Source: Devosia sp. ZB163
GTDB taxonomy: Bacteria > Pseudomonadota > Alphaproteobacteria > Rhizobiales > Devosiaceae
Length of the DNA: 64,000 nucleotides
Assembly (NCBI RefSeq): GCF_028613635.1
Contig: NZ_JAQRMY010000002.1
Coordinates: forward strand, 806,001 to 870,000
Direction of reading: 5' to 3'
Position 1 is the first letter of the stretch, and each line of letters starts with the position of its first letter. This document shows positions 44,164 through 52,534 of the stretch, piece after piece. The translations under genes were made by a program, and so were the position numbers. The notes beneath the pieces are model-generated. The model worked only from the letters and a program-made list of their open reading frames with translations. It was not told the origin of the DNA and searched no databases.

Positions 44164-44742
44164 ATGCCCATCAACGCCGCACTGCGCGACTACCTCAAGA
44201 CCCGACGTTCCGTCGGGATCGGTTTTCTCAAGGATCCCGGGCCAACACCCGAGGAACTTCAGGAAATCCTGACCATGGGGACGCGTGTGCCGGATCACGG
44301 AAAGTTTGTGCCCTGGCGACTGGTACTGATCGAGGGCGACGACCGCATCAAGGCGGGTGAAAAGCTGGCCGAGATCGCCAGGCGCCGTCGGCCGGACCTT
44401 GATGAGGCCGGTCTCGATATCGAGCGGCGTCAGTTTCTGCCGGCGCCGCTGACCATCGGCGTGCTGCTTTCCCCCAAGCCGAATCCGAAGGCACCCGAGA
44501 TGGAGCAACTGCTCTCGGCCGGCAACGTCTGCTTCAATCTCTCGCATGCGGCCTTCGCGATGGGATTTGCGGCAAGCTGGACCAACCGCTGGTATGGCTT
44601 CGACACGGAAGCGCAGACCATGCTGGGCGCCCGCGGCGGCGAGCGCTTCGTCGGCTTCATCCACATCGGGACGCCGACCACGGAGATCGAGGATCGCGAT
44701 CGGCCGGTTCTCTCGGATGTAGTGACACGCTGGCAGGGGTAA
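44164..44742 (+). CDS. Nitroreductase family flavoprotein (YdjA-like)
   Basis: The 192-residue FMN-dependent protein has YLKTRRSVGIGFLKDPGPTP at the N-terminus, RVPDHGKFVPWRLVLIEG and the C-terminal ERFVGFIHIGTP, as in the short YdjA subfamily. These reduce nitro or quinone compounds with NAD(P)H; the physiological substrate is unknown. AAGGA lies 6 nt before the ATG. Two CtrA-like boxes lie around and just after its stop, facing the next gene. Confidence 0.9.
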   Translation: MPINAALRDYLKTRRSVGIGFLKDPGPTPEELQEILTMGTRVPDHGKFVPWRLVLIEGDDRIKAGEKLAEIARRRRPDLDEAGLDIERRQFLPAPLTIGVLLSPKPNPKAPEMEQLLSAGNVCFNLSHAAFAMGFAASWTNRWYGFDTEAQTMLGARGGERFVGFIHIGTPTTEIEDRDRPVLSDVVTRWQG

Positions 44743-44785
44743 CCAATCGTTAACCTCCATAAGTGATTGGTTAACCGAACGTTAG
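44739..44785 (+). promoter_or_regulatory. Two candidate CtrA boxes ahead of the lytic transglycosylase gene
   Basis: GTAA-CCAATCG-TTAAC (44739-44754) and TTAA-CCGAACG-TTAG (44771-44785) each differ from TTAA-N7-TTAA(C) by one base. They lie within 66 nt upstream of the gene at 44805, with the first well placed to overlap a -35. Flanking TTAACC half-sites add weight, and the pair shares the ATTGGTTAACC/GGTTAACG theme. CtrA controls flagellar and cell-wall genes in many alphaproteobacteria. Confidence 0.45.
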
Positions 44786-44804
44786 CAGCCGGACCCGCGA
44801 GTCG

Positions 44805-45638
44805 ATGGGCGTAAAGCCGATATCGGTGCCTCAGCCACTCGCCTATGCCATCGACACGGCAGGGGCGAAGAGCCGGGTCGACTTCGACTATCTGCTGCAA
44901 ACGGCTATCCGCGAGAGCAGCCTGAAGCCGGATGCCAAGGCCGCTACCTCCAGCGCCACGGGGCTCTTCCAGTTCATCGATAGTACCTGGCTCCAGGTGA
45001 TGAAGCAGGAAGGGCCGCGGCTGGGCTACCAGGCCTACGCCGATGCCATCTCGGTTGATGCCAGCGGCGACTACTCGGTTCCGAACAAGGCAATGCGGAA
45101 GGAAATCCTGGCGCTGCGCGAGGATGCTCAGGTCGCCTCGGACCTCGCCGCAGCCTACACCCGCAGCAATGGCGACTACCTGTTTGCGAAGTTCGGTCGC
45201 ATGCCTAGTCCCGGCGAGCTGTACATTGCGCATTTCCTGGGGGCGCAGGGGGCCGAGAAGCTCTTCAACGCTGGCCTCGCCAACCCGGACCAGATCGCCG
45301 CCAAGCTCTTCCCGAAGGCGGCCCAGGCCAACCGCGCGATCTTCTATGAGGATGGCAACGCCCGCACGATCCGTGAGGTCTACCAGGCGCTCGTCGCGCG
45401 GCACGACGCTCCGGCTGACCCACGGTTCTCGGCACAGCAGCTGGCGGCGGACCCTTCCGGCAAGTGGCCCGATGCGACGCCCCTGCCTTCGCGCTTCTCT
45501 GCGGACGACATGTCGTTCACTTCGCTCTTTTCCAGCGAGGGCGAAGTGCAGAGCAGGGTCCTCATGAGCCCGGATACCGAGGCCCAGGGCAGCGCCCTCT
45601 TCACCCAGCTCTACGGGCAGGGGAAGGCGACACCCTGA
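44805..45638 (+). CDS. Lytic transglycosylase (SLT domain) protein
   Basis: The 277-residue protein has an SLT-type domain at residues 20-190: the catalytic glutamate in LLQTAIRESSLKPDAKAA followed by ATGLFQFIDSTWLQVM, and LYIAHFLGAQGAEKLF further on. It would cleave peptidoglycan to make 1,6-anhydro-muramyl ends. No signal peptide is visible, so export would need a dedicated route, as for PleA-like flagellar or pilus transglycosylases of alphaproteobacteria. Candidate CtrA boxes upstream agree with such a role. Confidence 0.85.
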   Translation: MGVKPISVPQPLAYAIDTAGAKSRVDFDYLLQTAIRESSLKPDAKAATSSATGLFQFIDSTWLQVMKQEGPRLGYQAYADAISVDASGDYSVPNKAMRKEILALREDAQVASDLAAAYTRSNGDYLFAKFGRMPSPGELYIAHFLGAQGAEKLFNAGLANPDQIAAKLFPKAAQANRAIFYEDGNARTIREVYQALVARHDAPADPRFSAQQLAADPSGKWPDATPLPSRFSADDMSFTSLFSSEGEVQSRVLMSPDTEAQGSALFTQLYGQGKATP

Positions 45639-45711
45639 CGGGCTCATTTATGGTGAACCGTTCCTTAAGCCTTCACGGATAGCGTGACGTCAGCGCCTCC
45701 CGGAGAGCTTG

Positions 45712-46920
45712 ATGGTCGCCTACCAGGACTTCGTTGCCCTGAGCCAGTCGCGTGATAGCGAAGAACGTGGGCAGGCTGCCCATCTGGCGGCGATAGCATA
45801 CCTCAACCATGTCGGCCCCGCGGACGAGCACGCGGCCCTCTATGCGGCGCTTATCGGCTTCCTTGATGATCCCTCGGTACGCGTACGCGGCGCGCTGGCC
45901 TATGGCCTCCTTCACGCCATCGAAGCGCCGCGCCCCATCCTTCTGGCACTGCTGCAGGACAGTGCTGTCATCGCTCGTGCTGTCGTGCAGTATTCGCCGG
46001 CGCTGATCGACGCTGATCTCATGGCTCTCATTGGCCAGGCTGACCAGGGCATGCTCCTGGCCACTGCCATGCGCGAGCGCCTTAGCTCGCGGGTGGTGGA
46101 AGCGCTGATCGCCCGCGGCGGTGAACCGTTGACGACAAAGCTGCTCGGCCGTCCGGATGTGCCGTTCTCGCCGGACTTGCTGAGACGACTCGCCGAGGTC
46201 GAGGGCCGGGACAGCGCGGAGATACGCGGTCTTCTGCTTGAGCGCGAGGACCTGCCTGCCGACGCGCGCCTTGTATTGGTTCAGGCCGTCGCGAGCGCGC
46301 TGCTCGGCACCCGCATGGTCGTTGGTGCCGTCGCGCCACAGCGCCTGGCCCGCCTGCTGCGCAATGCCACCGATACCGCGCTGACCTCGATTGGCGAGCG
46401 GGAAGCCGCCGCTGGTCGTGAACCTTACGCTGCCCGCCTGGTCGACACCGAGCTCGTCTCGACGCGCGTCATGCTGCATGCCCTGGTACAGGGGCATGTG
46501 CTGTTCTTCTCCAACTGCATTGCCAACCTGGCCGACACCCCTCAGGGGAAGGTCTTCAGCCTGCTCGAGAACGGCAGCCGCGCCGCGCTGAACGCGATGT
46601 TCGCCCAATGTGGATTGAGCGAGCCGGTTCGCAACATGCTCGCACGCCTCATTTTCCACGCCCGCGCGGCCGACCTGGCGGACGATCTTTCGGCCCGCCA
46701 CTTCGTGGTCACGGCCCTGACCGAGGAACTGATCGTGGAGCACGACGGGGCGATCCCGCCGGAACTCGAAGAGGCCTTTGCCTACCTCAACGAGCAGAAC
46801 GTCATCCTCGCCCGGCGCGCTGCTCGCGGCGTGATGGCGGGTTTCGCTGGCGCGGCCCGCACGGAAATGCCGCTGCCCCGCGTCGAGTTCGAGGACCGCT
46901 TGGCCCTGCCAGCCGCTTAG
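45712..46920 (+). CDS. DUF2336 protein
   Basis: The 402-residue, almost wholly helical protein starts [20 protein letters not shown]. Its body of repeated helical pairs ([38 protein letters not shown]) is HEAT-like and typical of DUF2336, an alphaproteobacterial family of unknown function. No membrane spans or signal peptide are seen. GGAGAG precedes ATG 45712 by 4 nt. It overlaps the nadK 3' end by 4 nt, tail to tail. Confidence 0.86.
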   Translation: MVAYQDFVALSQSRDSEERGQAAHLAAIAYLNHVGPADEHAALYAALIGFLDDPSVRVRGALAYGLLHAIEAPRPILLALLQDSAVIARAVVQYSPALIDADLMALIGQADQGMLLATAMRERLSSRVVEALIARGGEPLTTKLLGRPDVPFSPDLLRRLAEVEGRDSAEIRGLLLEREDLPADARLVLVQAVASALLGTRMVVGAVAPQRLARLLRNATDTALTSIGEREAAAGREPYAARLVDTELVSTRVMLHALVQGHVLFFSNCIANLADTPQGKVFSLLENGSRAALNAMFAQCGLSEPVRNMLARLIFHARAADLADDLSARHFVVTALTEELIVEHDGAIPPELEEAFAYLNEQNVILARRAARGVMAGFAGAARTEMPLPRVEFEDRLALPAA

Positions 46921-47690
46921 TAGCGGAACTGCTCGGTCAGGACCCGTTCCTCGAGGCCGGTGCCCGGGTCGAACAGGAGCGTAACCTTCTGGTTACGGTT
47001 TTCCCGCACGGTCACTTCGACGACCCGCTGGAACTCGACATTGTCGGCCACGGCGCTCACGGGGCGCTTTTCCGATTCGCGGGTGCGGAAGGTCACGACC
47101 GCATGGTTGTTGAGAATGGCGCCGCGCCAGCGGCGGGGCCGGAATGGCGAGATCGGCGTGAGCGCCAGCAGCGGCGCATCTATCGGCAGGATCGGGCCGT
47201 GGGCGGAGAGGTTATAGGCCGTCGAGCCCGCTGGAGTTGCGAGGAGCACGCCATCGCAGATGAGTTCATCGAGGCGCACATGGCCATCGACCACAATCTG
47301 CACCTTCACGGCCTGGTAGGTCATGCGGAACAGCGAGACCTCGTTGAGCGCAAGGGCCATGTGCTCCGAGCCGTCCGCGAGCATGACGTGCATCTCTAGC
47401 GGGTAGATGTCGGTCGGTAAGGCGGCCGCCAGGCGCTGCGGCAGGCTGTCGGCGCCGAACTCGTTCATCAGGAACCCGACGGTCCCGAAGTTCATGCCGT
47501 AGACCGGCACGTTCATGCCCATCTTGCGGTGAAGCGTCTGGAGCATGAGGCCATCACCCCCAAGGGCGACGACCACGCTGGCATTCTCGAAGCCGCAGTC
47601 ACCGTAGCGGTCGCGCAACTGCGCCGTCGCGCGGTCGGCTTCGGCCGTACCGCTGGAAACGAAGCTTACTCCTTCGATGCGCTCAGTCAC
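46917..47690 (-). CDS. nadK: NAD kinase (GTG start)
   Basis: The 257-residue protein has the nucleotide motif [18 protein letters not shown], the ALNEVSLFR segment and [17 protein letters not shown]. It phosphorylates NAD to NADP. The GTG at 47690 is chosen because GAGGG lies 6 nt upstream and it yields [14 protein letters not shown], the usual alphaproteobacterial start; the reading frame continues 28 codons further without support. Confidence 0.95.
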   Translation of the reverse strand: MTERIEGVSFVSSGTAEADRATAQLRDRYGDCGFENASVVVALGGDGLMLQTLHRKMGMNVPVYGMNFGTVGFLMNEFGADSLPQRLAAALPTDIYPLEMHVMLADGSEHMALALNEVSLFRMTYQAVKVQIVVDGHVRLDELICDGVLLATPAGSTAYNLSAHGPILPIDAPLLALTPISPFRPRRWRGAILNNHAVVTFRTRESEKRPVSAVADNVEFQRVVEVTVRENRNQKVTLLFDPGTGLEERVLTEQFRY

Positions 47691-47807
47691 GGCCTGCCCT
47701 CGTCGATCTGCCTCGCTGCGTACCATGGGAGGGTGACGCGGGGAAGAACGGGTTGATTGGGCCCTTCGTCTCAACTACATGAGCGATCAATGTGATTGAG
47801 GACAGCC

Positions 47808-48936
47808 ATGCGCGCCGAAACGACCAAGATCATCGCCGAAATCGAGCAGGTCATAAGCCTGCTGAGGAGGCATCTTTGACTGGGGTACTGCCCAGGCACG
47901 CCTAGACGACCTCAACGCCCGTACGGAGAATCCGAACTTCTGGGCCGATCCCGAAAAGGCCCGGCCGATCATGCAGCAGCGTGATGAGCTGGACGCCCAG
48001 ATCGGCGCGGTAAAGCGCCTCGAGGCATCGATCCGCGACAACTCCGAACTCATCGAGATGGGTGAGGCCGAGGGTGACGCCGACGTCGTGAAGGAAGCCG
48101 AACAGGCCTTGCAGGAGACCCTGAAGGAAGCCCGCTCGGCACAGGTCGAGACTCTCCTCTCGGGTGAGGCCGACGCCAACGACTGCTACCTCGAAATCCA
48201 CTCCGGTGCCGGTGGCACCGAAAGCCAGGACTGGGCCAACATCCTTCTGCGCATGTACACGCGCTGGGCCGAGCGGCGGAAGTTCAAGGTCGAGGTCATG
48301 GAAATGCATGACGGCGAAGAAGCCGGCATCAAGTCCGCGACCGTGAAAGTGTCCGGCCACAATGCCTATGGCTGGCTTAAGACGGAAAGCGGCGTGCATC
48401 GTCTCGTCCGCATCTCGCCGTACGACAGCGCGGCCCGCCGCCACACGAGCTTCTCGAGCGCTTGGGTCTATCCGGTGGTGGACGACACCATCAACATCGA
48501 GATCAACGAGTCCGACCTCAAGGTGGACACGTACCGGTCCTCCGGCGCCGGCGGCCAGCACGTGAACACCACCGACTCCGCCATCCGCATCACGCACATT
48601 CCCACCGGCATCATCGTCGCCTGCCAGCAGGAGCGCAGCCAGCACAAGAACCGGGCCACGGCCATGGCGATGCTGAAGGCGCGACTGTACGAGGCCGAGT
48701 TGCAGAAGCGGGAAGAGGCGGCGAACGCCGAGTCTGCGGCCAAGACCGACGTTGGCTGGGGTCATCAGATCCGCAGCTACGTGCTGCAGCCCTACCAGAT
48801 GGTCAAAGACCTGCGCACCGGTCACGAGACCTCGAACACGGCAGCAGTGCTCGATGGCGATCTCGACGATTTCATGGAAGCATCGCTTGCCGCCCGCGTC
48901 ACCGGCTATGCCGACAAGGTCGCGGACGTAGACTAA
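47808..48936 (+). CDS. prfB: Peptide chain release factor 2, +1 programmed frameshift
   Basis: Translation starts at ATG 47808 with 23 codons ending in CTT, meets an in-frame TGA at 47877, and continues by a +1 shift from GAC at 47878 to the TAA at 48934, giving 375 residues. The GGQ motif is at 248-250 ([17 protein letters not shown]). The tripeptide that reads UAA and UGA is SPY at 203-205 ([15 protein letters not shown]) rather than the E. coli SPF. RF2 itself terminates at UGA, so low RF2 favours the shift: an autoregulatory loop. The gene is monocistronic. Confidence 0.97.
47865..47880 (+). promoter_or_regulatory. prfB frameshift signal (AGGAGG-CAT-CTT-TGA-C)
   Basis: An internal Shine-Dalgarno AGGAGG (47865-47870) sits 3 nt before the slippery CTT (47874-47876) and the UGA stop (47877-47879), which is followed by C, the weakest context. 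Spacing is identical to the E. coli prfB signal. The perfect AGGAGG is a stronger anti-SD match than the E. coli AGGGGG. Confidence 0.95.
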
Positions 48937-48940
48937 GAGA

Positions 48941-48968
48941 TCGGCCGGTGAATCCCTCCACCGGCCGA
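48941..48968 (+). terminator. Hairpin downstream of prfB
   Basis: TCGGCCGGTG (48941-48950) pairs perfectly with CACCGGCCGA (48959-48968) around an 8-nt loop, 4 nt after the prfB stop. No U-run follows. It probably marks the 3' end of the prfB mRNA and may also serve the convergent fusion gene at 49107. The rest of 48969-49106 holds nothing I can identify. Confidence 0.6.
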
Positions 48969-49106
48969 CGACTTAGAAAGGTCCGAAATCTAGGTATTGC
49001 GCGCCTAGTGCCACCCGGCGCGCAACGACCAAGTCCTATCATGGCATGGACATGCATGCATGATCCATTTGCACTAGCGCATTCCACAGGTAGGAACAAT
49101 TCCGCC

Positions 49107-52100
49107 TCAGCGGGGCGACTGAACCGTCGCGATCGCTGCGGCGTAGGTGATGCCGCCGCCGAAGGCCACGAGCCCGAGCTTGTCGCCCGGTTTGGTCGTC
49201 GGCAGCGCATCGATCAGGGCCAGCGGGATCGTCGAGGAACTGGTGTTGCCGTAGTTCCGGATGATCGAATGGGCCGGGCGGCCCGAACGCCGGGCAATCG
49301 CATCGATGATGCGCTGGTTGGCCTGATGCGGCACCATCAGGTCGATGTCATCCATCGCGATGCCTTCGGCAGCGCAGGCCGAGGTCAGCGTTGACGTCAT
49401 GGCGCGGACAGCATCGGCGAAGACTTCGCGCCCGTTCATCTTGATGTAGCCTTCGCCAGCCCGCGGGACGCTGAGCAACTCCCCGGATTCGGGAGAGCCG
49501 GCAATCGTAGGCTGCGCAAAGGTGAAGAGTGGAGCCGGGTCGTGGTCCGGTCCCTGGATGAGGGAGGCCGAGGCCGCATCGGCAAAGAGCACCGCGGTGT
49601 TGAAGTCGTTCTGGTCGAGTAGCGGCGAAAGGACTTCCGACGTCACGACCAGCACCCGCGCGGACGGGTGGTTGGTGACATAGTCCCGCGCCTGGGCGAG
49701 GGCGTAGAGGTACCCCGAGCAGGCGGCGTTGATGTCATAGGCCGGCAAGCTGGTGCGTCCGGAGGTGCTCACGGCATCGGCGACGCGGCAGGCGAGCGAC
49801 GGCGTGATGACGTCGGGCGTGCCGGTTGCCGCGATCACCAGATCGATGTCCTGGATCACCAGTTGCTGCTCGTCGAGCAGCTTCTTCGTGGCCGAGACAG
49901 CGAGCGAGAGAACGCTCTCGCCTGGCTGTACCCATCGACGGCTCTCGATGCCGGTCAGTTTGACGATGTCATCCGCATCGCGGGTCTGCCAGTTGCCGCG
50001 CAGGTCCGAGTTGTTGACCTTGCGGGCGCCGGTCACCGCGGCAATTCCGGCAACGCCGACGGCAACCTGGGCCCGACCGATAGTGACAGGTGCGGCGGCA
50101 GCACTGCTGTGGCGCCTAAGGATAGCCTTGTCGATGCGCTCCGAGGTGACCGTCACCTGCTGTCTGGCCACTGAAGCGTCTGCCTCGACGAAGATCAGCG
50201 GCGCGCCGACGGCAACCTTCTGCTTCAGCTCGACCGGAATGGACAGAACCTTGCCCGAAACAGTGGCCTGGACGTCGACGGCCGCCTTGGTGGCCTCGAC
50301 GACGGCGACGAGATCGCCGGTCTTGATAACGTCGCCCGGTTTTACGAGCAGCTCGACAATCTCGACTTCGTCGTCGGCCGGGCCAGACCCGATCGCAGCG
50401 ACCGCGGCCGGGCCGGTTTCGGCCTTAGGTGCCTCCCACTCGAGGTCAAACTCGAGCAGCGCGGCAGCTGCTTCCATGATCCGACGATAGGAGGGCAGGG
50501 TATCGATCTGCCGCTCGAACTGGAACGGCACGTGGATATCGTCGCGGGTGACTCGCTTTGCCGCCACGACGACGCCGGCCTTCTCCATGACCGTGGCCAT
50601 CACCTCCGCGCCGAAGCCGGCCGTGTGGTTGTCCTCGTGCACGACCAGCAGACGCCTGGTGCGGCGGACCGAGCGGAGAACCGCCTCCTCGTCCCAGGGC
50701 GAGATGGAGCGCAGGTCGATCAGGTCGATCTCTGCTCCCGCGTCGGACAGGGTCCCAGCGGCGAGCAACGACTGGGCCAGCGGATTGCCCCAGGTGACCA
50801 GCGTCAGGTCGTTGCCCTGACGAACGGTGCGCGCCTTGCCGGGCGCTACAAAGTGCCCCTCCACATCGTCGGAGGTCCGGCGATCGGAGAGGTTCAGGGC
50901 GCTCTTGGGATAGAGGAAGACCGTAGGGCGGCGGCTTTCGAACGCTGCGTTGAGCAGGCCCGCTGCGTCTCCGGCGCTCGACGGCATGACGACGTCGATG
51001 CCGGGAATATGCGCGAGGATCGATTCGAGCGTCTGGGCATGGAACGGGCCGAGGCCGGCTTTGTATCCGCCGCAGCTGACCATGAGGATCACTGGCGTCT
51101 GCCAGGCTCCGTTGGTGCGCCAGAACATCGAGCCGAGCTCGGAGATGATCTGGTTGAACCCGAGCGGCAGAAAGTCGGCGAACTGGATGAAGGCAACGGG
51201 TCGCTGGCCGACGAGCGCGCGACCGACCGAAGTGCCGACTATGGTCGATTCCGACAGGGGCGCGTTCCGGACGCGGCCAGGGAACGCTGTAGAGAGGCCC
51301 TTGGTGACGCCAAACACGTCACCCTTGGGGTCCTCGATGTCCTGGCCGAGGAGGTAGACGTCGCGATTGGCGGCAAGCTGCTCGCGCAGCACCCGGTTGA
51401 GAGCCTCGCGCATCGTCAGGCTGGGCGCCTTGACGTCGCCGCGATACTCCTTGGCCTGGGCGAAGGCAGCCGGGTAGGGCGCCTTGGCCGACCCGGCCGT
51501 CTCCGGCACGGGCTCGCCACGCGCCTCAGCCACCGAAGCCGCGACTTCCGCGATCAGGCTCGTTTCGAGCTGCGCGAGGGCCGTGTCACCCATCTGCGAC
51601 TGGCGCAGGGACTGTCGGATGGCTTCGAGTGGATCACGCGTCCGGCCGGAACTCAGGTCCTCGGCGGTGCGATAGAGCGCCTGATCGTCGGCATTGGTGT
51701 GATCTGAGAGCCGCTCGAGCTCCATCAGGATCAGCGAGGGGCCGCGCGTGGCGCGCGTATGCGTCACCGCAGCTTCGAACACGGAGCGCGTCGCGCCCAG
51801 ATCGTAGCCGTCAACTCGACGAATCGGCAGTCCGAGGAAGCTGTCGGCCGGCCCGCCCGGCAGGTCGAAGAACGTCTGCCCAGGAGTCTTGGTTGAGATG
51901 GCCCAGTTGTTGTTCTGGATGACGAAGACCACCGGCGCCTCGGTGCGGACCGCCTCGGCAACCGCCTCGAGGAACTCACCCTGCTGGGTTGTGCCGTCGC
52001 CGACACAGCAGATCACCACCGGTGCATCCGGATGGAACTTCACGGCCTGCGCGTTGCCGACGGCATGCAGCGCATTGTTGCCGACAGGACCGACCATCGA

Positions 52101-52430
52101 GGCGACGTTGAGGTCCCGCGCGGAGTAGTGCGCGCTCATCTGCCGTCCGGCCGAATGCGAGGGCCCGGTAGCCAGAAGGCTGCGGAAGAACTCGACGAGG
52201 GGCAGGCCGCGCGCAACCAGGAGGGCCTTGTCGCGATAGTGCAGGTGCAACCAGTCCTCGGGACCGAGATAGTCGGCGACAAGTGCCGTCGACTCGTGGC
52301 CGGCGCCCGATACATGGAAGTGGGCGAGGCCCTGCTTCACGAGGTCCTGTTCGACACGGTCAATCTCACGCGCAAGAAACATCGCGCGGTGGAGACGCAG
52401 CATCGTCGGAATATCTGAAGTCATCAGCAT
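49107..52430 (-). CDS. Fused 2-oxoacid dehydrogenase E1 alpha-E1 beta-lipoyl domain-KAS III (FabH-like) protein
   Basis: A single uninterrupted frame of 1107 residues. Residues about 10-300 are an E1 alpha part with the thiamine-diphosphate motif from GDG (144-146) to NNN (173-175). Residues about 335-660 are E1 beta (PLSESTIVGTSVG, with Glu394 at the position of the catalytic glutamate). Residues about 685-750 are a lipoyl domain whose attachment lysine is Lys715 (VVEATKAAVDVQA). Residues about 785-1107 are a full ketoacyl synthase III with the Cys904-His1035-Asn1062 triad (NAACSGYLYA, VPHQANQRI, YGNTSSSTIPLAL). There is no E2 acyltransferase or E3 domain. It probably decarboxylates a 2-oxoacid (branched-chain type by resemblance), acylates its own lipoyl arm and passes the acyl group to the KAS cysteine for condensation with a malonyl thioester. 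The gene is apparently monocistronic and ATG 52430 or 52424 may start it. Substrate and product are inferred, not known. Confidence 0.88.
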   Translation of the reverse strand: MLMTSDIPTMLRLHRAMFLAREIDRVEQDLVKQGLAHFHVSGAGHESTALVADYLGPEDWLHLHYRDKALLVARGLPLVEFFRSLLATGPSHSAGRQMSAHYSARDLNVASMVGPVGNNALHAVGNAQAVKFHPDAPVVICCVGDGTTQQGEFLEAVAEAVRTEAPVVFVIQNNNWAISTKTPGQTFFDLPGGPADSFLGLPIRRVDGYDLGATRSVFEAAVTHTRATRGPSLILMELERLSDHTNADDQALYRTAEDLSSGRTRDPLEAIRQSLRQSQMGDTALAQLETSLIAEVAASVAEARGEPVPETAGSAKAPYPAAFAQAKEYRGDVKAPSLTMREALNRVLREQLAANRDVYLLGQDIEDPKGDVFGVTKGLSTAFPGRVRNAPLSESTIVGTSVGRALVGQRPVAFIQFADFLPLGFNQIISELGSMFWRTNGAWQTPVILMVSCGGYKAGLGPFHAQTLESILAHIPGIDVVMPSSAGDAAGLLNAAFESRRPTVFLYPKSALNLSDRRTSDDVEGHFVAPGKARTVRQGNDLTLVTWGNPLAQSLLAAGTLSDAGAEIDLIDLRSISPWDEEAVLRSVRRTRRLLVVHEDNHTAGFGAEVMATVMEKAGVVVAAKRVTRDDIHVPFQFERQIDTLPSYRRIMEAAAALLEFDLEWEAPKAETGPAAVAAIGSGPADDEVEIVELLVKPGDVIKTGDLVAVVEATKAAVDVQATVSGKVLSIPVELKQKVAVGAPLIFVEADASVARQQVTVTSERIDKAILRRHSSAAAAPVTIGRAQVAVGVAGIAAVTGARKVNNSDLRGNWQTRDADDIVKLTGIESRRWVQPGESVLSLAVSATKKLLDEQQLVIQDIDLVIAATGTPDVITPSLACRVADAVSTSGRTSLPAYDINAACSGYLYALAQARDYVTNHPSARVLVVTSEVLSPLLDQNDFNTAVLFADAASASLIQGPDHDPAPLFTFAQPTIAGSPESGELLSVPRAGEGYIKMNGREVFADAVRAMTSTLTSACAAEGIAMDDIDLMVPHQANQRIIDAIARRSGRPAHSIIRNYGNTSSSTIPLALIDALPTTKPGDKLGLVAFGGGITYAAAIATVQSPR

Positions 52431-52534
52431 TGCGCCGGGACCCTAAACCCGCCGGAAACGAAAAACCAGAACAACCACCCGGCCTTGCGCTTATGCATGG
52501 CTGATTTGCTCGGGACGTTGCTTCGGTGCACGCC

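Noticed and set aside
45654-45668. TGAA-N7-TTAA upstream of the DUF2336 gene as a CtrA box
   Set aside because: One mismatch in a single isolated site; about two such matches are expected by chance in the window and no flanking half-site supports it.
47808-47879. prfB seen as a broken gene or a short separate reading frame
   Set aside because: The in-frame TGA is the programmed frameshift site with an exact AGGAGG-CAT-CTT-TGA-C signal, so the gene is intact.
49107-52430. The fused E1-lipoyl-KAS III frame as an assembly chimera
   Set aside because: The frame is continuous, composition is even, linkers are present between domains and every domain keeps its catalytic residues. I cannot exclude chimerism without read data, but nothing in the sequence suggests it.
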